Positions 16,173 to 25,551 are shown, numbered from the stretch's first letter. The stretch: 64,000 nucleotides of DNA from Microcosmobacter sp040493455 (GCF_040493455.1 NZ_JANFDA010000004.1:124001-188000), one strand, 5' to 3'. Made by a program: numbers and translations. The notes: generated by a model from the sequence alone, not told the origin.

Positions 16173-16694
16173 ATGTACGAAAATACGTTTCCTGAAAAGC
16201 GGTTTAAGTTAACCCTAGAGTTTTTGCAAAAGCATATTTCTAAAGAAGAATCTATTCTAGATTTAGGCATCAGCAATCCGCTCTCTAAAATAATGAAATC
16301 GCAAGGTTATTCAGTAAGTAACACTTCTGGAGAAGATTTGGATGAAGATGTTACAGGAGTTATTAATTCTAATGCTGAAGTTGTAACTGCTTTTGAAATT
16401 TTTGAACACCTTCTCTCTCCGTATACAGTCTTAAAGTCTATAAAAGCAAATAAACTAGTAGCCAGCGTTCCTTTAAAATTATGGTATGCCTCAGCATATA
16501 GAAGTAAAACTGATGAGAGAGATAGACATTACCATGAGTTTGAAACATGGCAATTCGATTGGCTTTTAGAAAAAACTGGCTGGGTTATCAAAGATCGTAA
16601 ACAATGGGCAAATCCAGTAAATAAGATTGGTTTTAGACCACTGTTACGCCGCTTTACACCTCGCTATTATATTGTTTACGCAGAAAGAGTGTAA
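16173..16694 (+). CDS. SAM-dependent methyltransferase, class I
   Basis: 173 aa. The SAM-binding region is short: 'SILDLGISNPLSKIMKSQGY' as motif I, an acidic residue after the next strand, and 'VVTAFEIFEHLLSPY' as motif IV, typical of Methyltransf_11/23 proteins. It is smaller than most family members. ATG follows directly on the proC stop, and a GT2 gene starts 24 bases downstream. The neighbouring glycosyltransferase suggests modification of a glycan or lipid. The substrate is unknown. Confidence 0.8.
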   Translation: MYENTFPEKRFKLTLEFLQKHISKEESILDLGISNPLSKIMKSQGYSVSNTSGEDLDEDVTGVINSNAEVVTAFEIFEHLLSPYTVLKSIKANKLVASVPLKLWYASAYRSKTDERDRHYHEFETWQFDWLLEKTGWVIKDRKQWANPVNKIGFRPLLRRFTPRYYIVYAERV

Positions 16695-16718
16695 CTTTAC
16701 TTCAAAATTCACTTTCTG

Positions 16719-17567
16719 TTGAAAATTTACATCATCATTCCTGCGCATAATGAAGAAGACTCAATTGGGTTGACCTTACAATCACTTTGTGACCAGACTG
16801 TAATACCAAAACAAATTGTTGTAGTAAATGATAATTCAACAGATAATACTGCTAGCATCATTTCATCTTTTGTACAGAAGTACCCTTTTATTTCATCCAT
16901 AAATTCTACCTCATCAGACGAACATTTACCTGGTTCAAAAATCATTAATGCATTTAATAAAGGACTAGAAACATTGAATGATGACTATGATATTATCTGC
17001 AAATTTGATGCGGATTTAATCTTTCCAAATCACTATTTAGAACAATTAATAACGCATTTCAATTCGAATCAAAAAGTTGGGATGGCTGCAGGATTTTGTT
17101 ATATACAAAAGAACGATAATTGGGTGCTCGAAAATCTAACTAAGAAAGATCATATCAGAGGTGCGCTAAAGGCTTATAGAAAGGCTTGTTTTAAGGACAT
17201 AGGAAAACTAAAAGCTTCTATCGGTTGGGATACCTTAGACGAGTTATTAGCTCAATATTATGGTTGGTCTATTATAACTGATGAATCGCTTCATGTAAAA
17301 CATCTAAAACCTACTGGAGAGAGTTATAATAAGACTGCTAAATATCTTCAGGGTGAGGCTATGTATAAGATAAGACTTGGGGTTATCTTAACCTTCATCA
17401 CAGCTTTGAAAATGGCTTTAAAAAAGAAATCATTTTCCACATTTACAGATTATGTTGTTGGCTACAATAAAGCAAGGAAGAAAAAAATTCCTTTTTTAGT
17501 GGATGCAAAACATGGTAAGTTTATCCGGTCCTTGAGGTGGAAAGGTATTTTAAACAAGTTTAGTTAA
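16719..17567 (+). CDS. Family 2 glycosyltransferase
   Basis: 282 aa with a TTG start, chosen because it places the family opening 'KIYIIIPAHNEEDSIG' at the N-terminus; no ATG fits. 'CKFDADLIFP' supplies the DxD metal and nucleotide-sugar motif near residue 90. There are no membrane helices, so it is probably peripheral or cytoplasmic. A 'GWDTLDELLAQYYGW' segment resembles the acceptor region of GT2 enzymes. The last 8 bases overlap the convergent endonuclease gene. Confidence 0.88.
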   Translation: MKIYIIIPAHNEEDSIGLTLQSLCDQTVIPKQIVVVNDNSTDNTASIISSFVQKYPFISSINSTSSDEHLPGSKIINAFNKGLETLNDDYDIICKFDADLIFPNHYLEQLITHFNSNQKVGMAAGFCYIQKNDNWVLENLTKKDHIRGALKAYRKACFKDIGKLKASIGWDTLDELLAQYYGWSIITDESLHVKHLKPTGESYNKTAKYLQGEAMYKIRLGVILTFITALKMALKKKSFSTFTDYVVGYNKARKKKIPFLVDAKHGKFIRSLRWKGILNKFS

Positions 17568-18369
17568 AACTCCAGTCTTTGTAGCTCGAAGACGATTCTA
17601 ATTGTTCTTCTATATCATCAGAAAGTTGAGGGAAAAAGTCAATCTTGGTAAGCGCTTCTATATCATCTACTGACACTACAAACTCATACAATGGCTTGTC
17701 AGAACCTTTATGATCCATCAAAAAAGCTAGCACTTTTGGGTTTCCCTTGTTATAGTCAATTAATACTTTGTAAAATTGTTTCGGAACTGTTACTTGCTCC
17801 TCTCCTATGCTTTGCAACCCATCTTCCAAAATACCCCCAGTGACTACAAATACACCATCATATTTTCTTGCCCAGTATCTGACTTTTTGCTCAAGGCGAT
17901 TCCAAACACCTGAATTAAAATCATGCTTTTGAGGACTTATATTACTCGTTAGAAACGTTTCATCATGAGCTTCTTTAGTAAATCGTCTATCTCCTGCCGG
18001 ACATAAGTGCCCTCTATCATATCCTGAGTTTTTATAATTCCGCCAATGAGCCGCTTTAGTCTTTACAGCTCTATCAATTTCAAAATAAGGGCGTTTGTGA
18101 TTTGTTGATGATAAATGAGATGCTTTCAATTCGTACGCAACCCACTCGGCTTGCTCATGCGCTTCAGCATAAGATAGAGAATAATTATTGTGATGCACTA
18201 TTTGACCTGTAGTACTCGTCGGCAGAAAAAACTCGTTAATGTCTTTTCCTATGGTAGTTTCTCCTTGTTTTATTTCTGGTGTATTCACTTCTTCGAAATA
18301 CCATTTTGCTACATATACTGCAACTAGAATGAGTATCGCTATAAAGGAATAGATTGATTTTTTATTCAT
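17560..18369 (-). CDS. DNA/RNA non-specific endonuclease (NUC1 family), membrane-anchored
   Basis: 269 aa. An N-terminal hydrophobic helix (about 7-23) anchors or exports the protein. The catalytic motif DRGHLCPAGDRRF contains the DRGH histidine of the beta-beta-alpha-Me nucleases, followed by 'NISPQKHDFNSGVWNRLEQK', whose Asn and Glu positions match the Mg-binding site. In the family it cuts DNA and RNA without sequence preference. A nutritional or biofilm role is plausible. It stands alone, with 176 bases to the divergent mlaE-type gene. Confidence 0.92.
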   Translation of the reverse strand: MNKKSIYSFIAILILVAVYVAKWYFEEVNTPEIKQGETTIGKDINEFFLPTSTTGQIVHHNNYSLSYAEAHEQAEWVAYELKASHLSSTNHKRPYFEIDRAVKTKAAHWRNYKNSGYDRGHLCPAGDRRFTKEAHDETFLTSNISPQKHDFNSGVWNRLEQKVRYWARKYDGVFVVTGGILEDGLQSIGEEQVTVPKQFYKVLIDYNKGNPKVLAFLMDHKGSDKPLYEFVVSVDDIEALTKIDFFPQLSDDIEEQLESSSSYKDWSFN

Positions 18370-18545
18370 AAACTATTTAATCTGAAGCAAACACAAATGG
18401 CAACTATAACCCTTATAACCATTTTGATTATTCTGTAGATGAATATTTACTTTGAAGCCAAAAATACAGCTTTTAGTATATCTTAAATTAATTTTAAGGT
18501 CAAATACTCCCAAGTTTTTTTACTTTAGCATTTACAAATTTGCCA
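18370..18545. other. 176-bp divergent intergenic region
   Basis: It separates the endonuclease gene (minus) from the MlaE-type gene (plus) and must hold both promoters. No full TTTG/TAnnTTTG pair or strong palindrome was identified. Confidence 0.4.
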
Positions 18546-19283
18546 ATGACGTATCTGCATAATATAGGCGCTTATTTTTTGATGATTAAAGAGATGTTTC
18601 GCAAACCAACGAAGTGGTCTGTGATGAAAACTTTGATCTTAAAAGATATTGATGATCTAATCATCGGGTCACTCGGAATAGTCGCCTTCATTTCGTTTTT
18701 TGTTGGAGGTGTTGTAACGATTCAAACAGCTTTGAATATTAGCAACCCTTTAATTCCTAAATATCTTGTTGGGTTTGCTACACGTCAATCTGTAATATTG
18801 GAATTCGCTCCAACGTTTATTTCTATCATTATGGCAGGTAAAGTTGGCTCATTTATTACTTCGAGTATAGGAACCATGAGAGTTACTGAGCAAATTGATG
18901 CTTTGGAAGTAATGGGAATTAATGCCATTAACTATTTGGTGTTCCCTAAGTTCATTGCGTTAATGTTGTATCCTTTCGCTATTTCTATAGCAATGTTCCT
19001 TGGGATTCTTGGTGGAATGGCAGCTTGTGTTTATGGAGGTTATGCAACTCTAGAGGATTATATCACAGGAATTCAAACAGATTTCCAGACATTTCATATT
19101 ATTTATGCCTTTATAAAAACTTCTGTATTTGCTTTTGTTTTGGCTACAATCCCTTCTTTTTACGGATATTATATGAAAGGTGGAGCTCTAGAAGTTGGTA
19201 AAGCCAGTACAACGTCGTTTGTGTGGACGAGTGTGGTTATTATTTTATTGAATTATTTACTAACCAGCTTATTACTAGGATAA
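18546..19283 (+). CDS. mlaE: MlaE-family ABC permease (phospholipid transport)
   Basis: 245 aa from the ATG at 18546. It has about five membrane helices and the family sequence 'FATRQSVILEFAPTFISIIMAGKVGSFITSSIGTMRVTEQIDALEVMGI' (around 76-124), the conserved core with the 'EQIDAL' loop. In the Mla system it forms the inner-membrane channel for lipid movement between the membranes. The ATPase gene overlaps its stop codon (TAATG). The MCE-domain subunit (MlaD) is not next door, which is common in Bacteroidota. Confidence 0.93.
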   Translation: MTYLHNIGAYFLMIKEMFRKPTKWSVMKTLILKDIDDLIIGSLGIVAFISFFVGGVVTIQTALNISNPLIPKYLVGFATRQSVILEFAPTFISIIMAGKVGSFITSSIGTMRVTEQIDALEVMGINAINYLVFPKFIALMLYPFAISIAMFLGILGGMAACVYGGYATLEDYITGIQTDFQTFHIIYAFIKTSVFAFVLATIPSFYGYYMKGGALEVGKASTTSFVWTSVVIILLNYLLTSLLLG

Positions 19284-20050
19284 TGATAGAGGTAAAAGAT
19301 GTACATAAATCATTCGGCGATGCTCATATTTTGAAAGGCATAAGCACTTCTTTTGATAAGGGAAAAACGAACTTGATTATTGGACAAAGTGGTTCTGGTA
19401 AAACTGTGTTTTTAAAATGTTTACTAGGTCTCTTCACTCCTGAAAAGGGCTCTATATCTTATGATGGAAAGGTTTACGGAGAGCTTAGTGATGACCAAAA
19501 ACGTGATCTTAGAGCCGAAATGGGAATGGTATTTCAAGGCAGTGCATTGTTCGATTCTATGACCATTATGGAGAATGTGATGTTCCCATTACGAATGTTC
19601 ACCAAAATGTCTAAAAGCGAGATGGAAGATAGAGCAGATGTGGTACTGAAACGTGTGAATCTGCCCGATGCTCATCACAAAATGCCTAGTGAAGCTTCTG
19701 GTGGTATGCAAAAGCGTGTTGCCATTGCTCGAGCTATCGTGAACAATCCTAAGTATCTGTTCTGCGATGAACCAAATTCTGGTTTAGATCCAAAAACTGC
19801 TATCGTTATTGATAATTTAATTCAGGAGATTACTGATGAGTATCAAATGACTACAATCATCAACTCCCATGATATGAATTCTGTAATGGAAATTGGAGAA
19901 AAGATTGTGTTCCTCAAAGATGGCTTAAAAGCTTGGGAAGGCTCAAACAAAACAATCTTCAAAACAGATAACGAAGCGGTTACCAATTTTGTGTACTCTT
20001 CTGAGCTATTCAAAAAAGTTCGTAAAATGTATCTAGAAGAAAACGATTAA
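19283..20050 (+). CDS. mlaF: MlaF-type ABC transporter ATP-binding protein
   Basis: 255 aa from the ATG at 19283. Walker A is GQSGSGKT; the Q-loop is 'GMVFQGSALFDSMT', in which the 'SALFDSM' reading is typical of MlaF; the signature is 'ASGGMQKRVAIARAIVNNP', Walker B is 'YLFCDEP', and the H-loop is 'TIINSHDMNS'. All ATPase motifs are intact. It powers the MlaE permease, with which it is translationally coupled. The start is set by the overlap with the mlaE stop. Confidence 0.94.
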   Translation: MIEVKDVHKSFGDAHILKGISTSFDKGKTNLIIGQSGSGKTVFLKCLLGLFTPEKGSISYDGKVYGELSDDQKRDLRAEMGMVFQGSALFDSMTIMENVMFPLRMFTKMSKSEMEDRADVVLKRVNLPDAHHKMPSEASGGMQKRVAIARAIVNNPKYLFCDEPNSGLDPKTAIVIDNLIQEITDEYQMTTIINSHDMNSVMEIGEKIVFLKDGLKAWEGSNKTIFKTDNEAVTNFVYSSELFKKVRKMYLEEND

Positions 20051-20054
20051 TCTT

Positions 20055-21524
20055 CTACTCTACTACAAGCGTATCTAACTTTAACTTCTCCTTAAACCAA
20101 TCCTTTAGTTTTCCTAAATCTTTGGTCTTTTGCTCTTGTGTAGTTAAAGAATCCACCCATTGGAATGTAAAAATTGATAACGTATCAATTTTAGAAAAGT
20201 TTGATGTAATTCGTTTTGAGTACGATACAGCTTTTAAGTTTTCGTAGTTAATTTTTGCTTCTGTCACTAAATCTTCAAAAGGAATCTGATCTTTTTCCAA
20301 TCTTGATAAGGTTCGGACACGACCTTCCAAAAATGATATTTTCTGACTTTGTGAAAGCAAATCTAGAGAATCTCGAGTTCTCAATTCTTCCATATACTCT
20401 AGATTATTGATTGCTCTATTTTTAACTTGATTAACGGCTAAGGTTGACCCTTTTAAAGCGGAATATTCAGCATCATTAAACCTAGCTTCCAAAAGCTTTC
20501 TTGTATCTTCAGAAATCTCATCGGTTCCAAATGGAATCAATTCAATAATAGAGCCTCCTTCTGGGTTATAAATAGGATTGGCGTTTTTCTTTATGTAATT
20601 ACTGTTTGGAAGTGTTTCTAGTTCATTTTCTATAAATGCGGCAGCAGCCGTTTCAAAACGTGTTTCCTTTAATACACTAATAAATGTAACGGTAGGCCAA
20701 ATCATTACCACCAAAGCAATCAAACCAGCTACTCTAGCTATGCGGCGGCGCTTTTTAGAATTAGCATAGCGCAACATCGGAAAGCGCAATAGTTTTAAGA
20801 CAATAAATGTTGCAAGAGCAATAAAAATAGTATTTATGGTGAACAAATTCATTGCTCCACCGAAGTAAGATAAATTACCTATAGATAGTCCATAACCTGC
20901 TGTACAGAGCGGCGGCATTAAGGCCGTAGCAATAGCCACACCAAAGATTACTGATGCTATGGTTCCTTTTTTTGTTCTAGCAATAATTAAGGCTAAACCA
21001 CCAAAAAAGGCAATCAATACATCTCGAATATCTGGCTGGGTTCTTCCTAATAGCTCTGAGGTATCTTCACTCAGAGGAAAGAGCCAAAAAAACAAAAATG
21101 CCGTTATCAAACTCAACACAATCATTGTCGCTAAATTGATCAGAGAGCTTTTTAGTGTATCAATATCGTTTAACGCAATGGACATCCCTACTCCAAGAAT
21201 AGGGCCCATTAATGGAGAAATTAACATGGCTCCAATTACAACAGCAGTACTATTTGCATTAAGCCCAACGGAGGCAACAAAAATGGAACAAATCAAAATC
21301 CACGAAGTAGCACCTCTAAATGGTATATCTGCTTTAATGGCAGCTATAGTAGCATCGCGATCTGTGTCTTCGCGAAAATCTAATAAGTTGCTCATAAAGT
21401 CTTTGATGCTTGCAAAAAATCCTTTTGCATCTTTCTTTAAGGCTTCCTTAGATTGTTCTACAGCTTGTTTTTGTGTAGTTTCTTCTTCGTTAAAATTGAA
21501 CTTGTTCTCTTGATTATTATCCAT
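20055..21524 (-). CDS. DUF389 / TIGR00341 family membrane protein
   Basis: 489 aa from the ATG at 21524. After an acidic N-terminal region come about six helices with the DUF389 core 'LNANSTAVVIGAMLISPLMGPILG' (glycine- and serine-rich, near residues 85-110) and 'ATALMPPLCTAGYGLSIG'. The C-terminal 150 residues are soluble and helical. The biochemical role of the family is unknown. It overlaps the end of the mannose-1-phosphate guanylyltransferase gene by 8 bases (ATGGATAA), so the two are coupled. Confidence 0.88.
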   Translation of the reverse strand: MDNNQENKFNFNEEETTQKQAVEQSKEALKKDAKGFFASIKDFMSNLLDFREDTDRDATIAAIKADIPFRGATSWILICSIFVASVGLNANSTAVVIGAMLISPLMGPILGVGMSIALNDIDTLKSSLINLATMIVLSLITAFLFFWLFPLSEDTSELLGRTQPDIRDVLIAFFGGLALIIARTKKGTIASVIFGVAIATALMPPLCTAGYGLSIGNLSYFGGAMNLFTINTIFIALATFIVLKLLRFPMLRYANSKKRRRIARVAGLIALVVMIWPTVTFISVLKETRFETAAAAFIENELETLPNSNYIKKNANPIYNPEGGSIIELIPFGTDEISEDTRKLLEARFNDAEYSALKGSTLAVNQVKNRAINNLEYMEELRTRDSLDLLSQSQKISFLEGRVRTLSRLEKDQIPFEDLVTEAKINYENLKAVSYSKRITSNFSKIDTLSIFTFQWVDSLTTQEQKTKDLGKLKDWFKEKLKLDTLVVE

Positions 21525-22596
21525 AGTGTTCCCCAAATTTGTCTTTCACGCTTTGGAGCGTTTGTTTAATATCTTGCTCCTTCTTCTTAGGAAAGATAAG
21601 CAAAACTTCGTCTTTATCAACAATAATGTAATCACTTAGTCCGTCTATCACGACAACTTTATCGTTCGTAGTCCTGATCATATTACCAGATGCATCAACA
21701 GTTAAGGTCTTTGCTTTTACAACAGCATTCTTGTCTTCATCTTTGTCTAGCTTGTCATATAAGCTTCCCCAAGTTCCTAAATCATTCCAGTCGAAAGTAG
21801 CTGGTAACACATAGACATTTTTCGACTTCTCCATAATGGCAAAGTCTACTGATATGTTTTCTGCCTTGGCATAATTTTCCTGAATAAAATCGTCTTCAAA
21901 CTCTGTATTGTATAGCTTCATCCCTTGATGAAATAGTTGATACATCTCTGGTTTACTATTTAGAAACGCGTTTACCACTGAGGTCACACTCCACATAAAA
22001 ATACCAGCATTCCAAAGAAAGTTGCCTTGCTCTAAAAATAGTTTTGCTGTTTCATAATCTGGTTTTTCTCTAAACTGATTTACTGGTTTTATGGAGGTCT
22101 CAGAAGCCTTATCATACTCTATGTATCCATATCCTGTGTTTGGAAACGAAGGTTCAATTCCTAAGGTCATGAGCGCATCTTCCTTGGCACAAAATTCGAA
22201 AGCTTCTTTTACATTAGCTGTAAAAGCATCTTCATCTTCAATCCAGTGATCACTTGGTGCCACAATCATTACGGCATCTGGATTTTCTTTCTGAATTTTT
22301 AGAGACGCATACAAAATACATGGTGCTGTGTTTCGCATTGCTGGTTCTAAAACTACTTGTCGTTTGGTAACCATAGGCAATTGCTCAAACACCAAATCAT
22401 TGTAACGCTCATTGGTAAGAATGAAGATGTTTTCTTCGGGAATTAGTTTTGCTAATCTTTTGAATGTCTTTTGAATCAATGTATCTCCCGTTCCAAGCAT
22501 ATCATGAAATTGCTTTGGAAAATCTTGTGTACTTACTGGCCAAAATCTTGAGCCTACGCCTCCAGCCATTAATATGGCATAATAGTTTTTATTCAT
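21517..22596 (-). CDS. manC: Mannose-1-phosphate guanylyltransferase
   Basis: 359 aa, single-domain type lacking the C-terminal isomerase of bifunctional ManC/AlgA. The nucleotidyl-transfer motif is 'MAGGVGSRFWPVSTQDFPKQ' and the product-binding part contains 'NTGYGYIEY' and 'FREKPD'. It makes GDP-mannose for polysaccharides and glycoproteins. It overlaps the SprT-like gene by 4 bases upstream and the DUF389 gene by 8 bases downstream, forming a three-gene operon. Confidence 0.94.
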   Translation of the reverse strand: MNKNYYAILMAGGVGSRFWPVSTQDFPKQFHDMLGTGDTLIQKTFKRLAKLIPEENIFILTNERYNDLVFEQLPMVTKRQVVLEPAMRNTAPCILYASLKIQKENPDAVMIVAPSDHWIEDEDAFTANVKEAFEFCAKEDALMTLGIEPSFPNTGYGYIEYDKASETSIKPVNQFREKPDYETAKLFLEQGNFLWNAGIFMWSVTSVVNAFLNSKPEMYQLFHQGMKLYNTEFEDDFIQENYAKAENISVDFAIMEKSKNVYVLPATFDWNDLGTWGSLYDKLDKDEDKNAVVKAKTLTVDASGNMIRTTNDKVVVIDGLSDYIIVDKDEVLLIFPKKKEQDIKQTLQSVKDKFGEHYG

Positions 22597-23192
22597 GAAT
22601 TAATTATTTCTACTTCAGCATTTGGGTTAAAAAGATACAATCGTCCTGTATTAACTTCAATGCATTCAAATCGTTTTCGTCGTTGTTTTCCTTTTTTAAA
22701 AATTCTGCCATTATATAATTTGAACTCACTATCTATTGGCACCTCAAAAATATAGGTTTTATCATTAGGAGGATCAAATTGTTTTAAGGCTAATGCTAAT
22801 TTAATATCTGTATCGCTGCTGGCTTTGGGGTTTTTAAAATGATTTGCCAAAAGTGGTAACACATCCATAGGAAATACATTTGGGTTTAGAAAGGGTAGCA
22901 TTAACCTTTGAAATGTATGCTTCCATTCTTTTCCATGAGGTTTAATAAATCTACCATATTCCTTATACGCCTCAAAATGAGCAATCTCATGGATTAGTGT
23001 AATTAAAAACCGATATTTATTAAGATTATTGTTTACAGTAATTTGATGCATACCATTGGGCAATTGTCTATAGTCACCATGTTTTGACTTTCGTTCTTTT
23101 CTGACTTTAACTATCAATTTATCCTGCTTTAGCAGTCTAGTTATAATCTCTTGAGCTCCTTCTGGGATGTATTCTTCTATAGCATTTGGCAT
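22593..23192 (-). CDS. SprT-like zinc metallopeptidase domain protein
   Basis: 199 aa. HEIAH at residues 68-72 and the later His86 (KPHGKEW) give the SprT HExxH...H zinc site. The C-terminus ('IFKKGKQRRKRFECIEVNTGRLYLF') is the beta-rich tail seen in bacterial SprT-like proteins, but the usual CxxC zinc ribbon is absent. Eukaryotic Spartan cuts DNA-protein crosslinks; the bacterial role is not settled. It is the first gene of the operon with manC and DUF389. Confidence 0.88.
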   Translation of the reverse strand: MPNAIEEYIPEGAQEIITRLLKQDKLIVKVRKERKSKHGDYRQLPNGMHQITVNNNLNKYRFLITLIHEIAHFEAYKEYGRFIKPHGKEWKHTFQRLMLPFLNPNVFPMDVLPLLANHFKNPKASSDTDIKLALALKQFDPPNDKTYIFEVPIDSEFKLYNGRIFKKGKQRRKRFECIEVNTGRLYLFNPNAEVEIINS

Positions 23193-23285
23193 GGTGCAAA
23201 ATTAACAGGTTTTTTCTTAGGTGCATTTCCTTTTCAACCAAAAACAAATTAGTAATTTTAGTACTCTAACTAAACAATAATGTTT

Positions 23286-23657
23286 ATGAAGCTTGGTGCA
23301 TTTTCTATAAGTTTAAATGTGAAAGATTTAGAAGCGTCTAAAACCTTCTACGAAACCCTTGGCTTTTCAGTCTTTGGAGGCAATATGGAGCACAACTACC
23401 TGATTATGAAAAATGGAAATGCCCTGATTGGTTTATTTCAAGGTATGTTCGACAATAATATTTTGACCTTTAATCCTGGTTGGGATGAAAATGCTAATAT
23501 GCTTGATGCTTTTGATGATGTAAGGGTTATTCAGAAACACCTAAAAACCAATACTATTTCCTTTGAAGTTGAAGCTGACGAATCCACTGAAGGACCAGCC
23601 AGCTTCATTATTAAAGATCCTGATGGTAATATGATTTTAGTAGATCAGCATGTCTGA
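23286..23657 (+). CDS. VOC (glyoxalase/bleomycin-resistance fold) family protein
   Basis: 123 aa from the ATG at 23286; an ATG two codons earlier at 23280 is equally possible. 'AFSISLNVKDLEASKTFYET' and 'IIKDPDGNMILVDQH' are the two halves of the VOC fold. The metal ligands are not the full glyoxalase I set. It is a single gene and its reaction is unknown. It ends one base before the stop of the convergent DUF4349 gene. Confidence 0.88.
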   Translation: MKLGAFSISLNVKDLEASKTFYETLGFSVFGGNMEHNYLIMKNGNALIGLFQGMFDNNILTFNPGWDENANMLDAFDDVRVIQKHLKTNTISFEVEADESTEGPASFIIKDPDGNMILVDQHV

Positions 23658-24524
23658 TTATTTTTTCTTCATTACCTTTTTTCTTATTATAAAAACAAGG
23701 ACTGCTGTAACTATCAACAACGGCCAAATATAGATTAAGAATAGCACAAAACGCTCTATGATTTCCCATCCAAAAGAAAAGCCTTCTTTGGTTTTGTCTA
23801 GAAAAGTTTTGGAATAAACTTCTGGTTCTTCTTTGTATTCTACGGTTTCGTATAACTCTATATGAATTGTACTAAAAGCTACCTTACTGGTTAAGTATTT
23901 CAATCTACCTTGTGAGGCTTCTATTTCTTCTTGTATCACTCTCAACTTTTCCTCTGTTGCCAATATATCTTCAACCGTTTTAGCTCTTTTTCGCAAAATT
24001 TCTTCATAGCGCTGTCTTACTTCAAGTTTGGTTTTCAATCTTGTTTGTATATCTACATATTCTTCGGTGACATCGTCGGAGGTTATGTTTTCAAACTCAA
24101 TAAATTCAGCAACATGACTCATGGAATCAATCATCACATCAAAATATTGTTGCGGAATTTTTATGGTGAATTTATTCTCCTTCCTATATAAGTTATTTTG
24201 AAACCTAAGGTCAGAAATGTACGCGTTGCGCGATGCCGCTAATGCTTTTAACTTGCTTGTAGCCCGTTTGATGTCTTTGACTTTGTACCTTACTCTTGCG
24301 GTTTTAATTATCTTTAGGTCAGGCGATTTGGGTTTGTTCAATACTTCTAGATCCAGAACTTCTGATCCGCTCTTATCATACTCATAAGAAGCGGCCTCAA
24401 AATCATCCTTTATTTCATTGTCTGTTAAGAGTACTGATTCTTTATATGATTCAGAATTATTACAAGCGTTCAATAAGAGTATTATCAAACTAACTTTTAC
24501 CAACATACTTAGATTTGCTTTCAT
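23658..24524 (-). CDS. DUF4349 lipoprotein
   Basis: 288 aa. Lipobox LLLNAC puts the lipid on Cys21. The DUF4349 core runs from about residue 75 to 250, with a long coiled coil in the middle (VDIQTRLKTKLEVRQRYEEI, then 'EEKLRVIQEEIEASQGRLKYL'), and ends in a membrane helix (about 262-283) with a KKKVMKKK tail. Having both a lipid anchor and a C-terminal helix is usual for the family. The function is unknown. Its upstream region is shared with the divergent gene and contains phased repeats. Confidence 0.88.
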   Translation of the reverse strand: MKANLSMLVKVSLIILLLNACNNSESYKESVLLTDNEIKDDFEAASYEYDKSGSEVLDLEVLNKPKSPDLKIIKTARVRYKVKDIKRATSKLKALAASRNAYISDLRFQNNLYRKENKFTIKIPQQYFDVMIDSMSHVAEFIEFENITSDDVTEEYVDIQTRLKTKLEVRQRYEEILRKRAKTVEDILATEEKLRVIQEEIEASQGRLKYLTSKVAFSTIHIELYETVEYKEEPEVYSKTFLDKTKEGFSFGWEIIERFVLFLIYIWPLLIVTAVLVFIIRKKVMKKK

Positions 24525-24564
24525 AATTTTATATTTTTAAAAATGATTTTGATCAAATCTATTT

Positions 24565-24622
24565 ATACCTTTCAGGTATGGTTTGTAAAGCTTTTGTAAA
24601 ACAATTGTAAATGGTTTTACAA
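24565..24622. promoter_or_regulatory. Phased TTGTAAA repeats and palindrome in a divergent promoter region
   Basis: TTGTAAA occurs at 24583, 24594 and 24605, exactly 11 bases apart, and its inverse TTTACAA follows at 24616, again 11 bases on. The outer pair TTGTAAAAC / GTTTTACAA (24594-24602 and 24614-24622) is a perfect 9-bp inverted repeat. Just before it, ATACCT-TTC-AGGTAT (24565-24579) is another palindrome. One-helical-turn spacing suggests cooperative binding of a regulator. Confidence 0.55.
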
Positions 24623-24656
24623 TTTTCAAACCACTGATTTTCAGTAATTAAAACAT

Positions 24657-25550
24657 TTGAACGACAAAGAATTATATCATTTTAAACTGCTAAAAGAAGC
24701 TGTTTTCAAGGCCTTTTCTGAAAATAAGAAGGTTAGTAAACCTATAGAGGCATGGAAAGGTGAAACTATAGTTGCCTTCCAAGAAGATTTGTTTGAAAAG
24801 CTGAAAGCAAAAGTTAGTGAGAAATGGTTTTATACTTACTTTAAAAATACTCCTGAAAAACTACCTCGTGTCGATATGCTCAACCTGTTGAGTAAGTATG
24901 CAGGGTATGACAATTGGGATAGTTTTATAGCCTCTAACGAATCTGAAATATCTATATCAAAGAAGAGAAAACCTTGGCTAGCATTATTGGTTTTAATTCC
25001 GCTGATCATGGCTGCAATATGGTATTTTAATAATGAATACAACTATCATTTTTGTTTTATAGATTCTATAAAAGGAGAACCTATAACCCAAGTACAGTTA
25101 GACATTACTGTGCTCGATAAAAATGAATCTCCTTTATATTTTAAGACTGATAGTTCTGGCTGTTTTAATTACAGTTCCAAAGAAAAGCATATTGAGTTGA
25201 TGGTTTCCTCGCCATTTCATAAAACAGACACCATCTTTAGGCAACATAATTCTAACAAAAACCCAATAGTAAAGCTAAAAACAGACGATTACGCTTTAAT
25301 GTTGCACTACTACACTAATAATAAAATTAAGGACTGGAAAGCTCATAAAGCACAACTAACGAATCTGTTTTCTGAAAAGGTACAGATTTATAGACTCTAT
25401 AAGAACAGTATCAATGTAGAACTGTACACTAAGGATGAGTTTATCAATACATTAACCATCCCTACCAAAGCGCTGAGAGATATAGACATACTGGATAAAA
25501 CAGTAGTAGATGGAAAGATAACCTCATTAAAATTTATAATGAACGAGTAA
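24657..25550 (+). CDS. Hypothetical protein with one membrane helix
   Basis: 297 aa with a TTG start, as no ATG fits. The first 95 residues are a cytoplasmic domain containing 'WKGETIVAFQEDLFEKLKAK' and 'LLSKYAGYDNWDSF', a pattern I associate with Bacteroidota-specific proteins of unknown role. One helix lies at about residues 105-122 (PWLALLVLIPLIMAAIWYF). The extracytoplasmic part includes a carboxypeptidase-regulatory-like stretch (about 132-190) and a 100-residue C-terminal domain. The lipoprotein gene starts one base after its stop codon, so the two probably work together. Confidence 0.65.
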   Translation: MNDKELYHFKLLKEAVFKAFSENKKVSKPIEAWKGETIVAFQEDLFEKLKAKVSEKWFYTYFKNTPEKLPRVDMLNLLSKYAGYDNWDSFIASNESEISISKKRKPWLALLVLIPLIMAAIWYFNNEYNYHFCFIDSIKGEPITQVQLDITVLDKNESPLYFKTDSSGCFNYSSKEKHIELMVSSPFHKTDTIFRQHNSNKNPIVKLKTDDYALMLHYYTNNKIKDWKAHKAQLTNLFSEKVQIYRLYKNSINVELYTKDEFINTLTIPTKALRDIDILDKTVVDGKITSLKFIMNE

Positions 25551-25551
25551 T

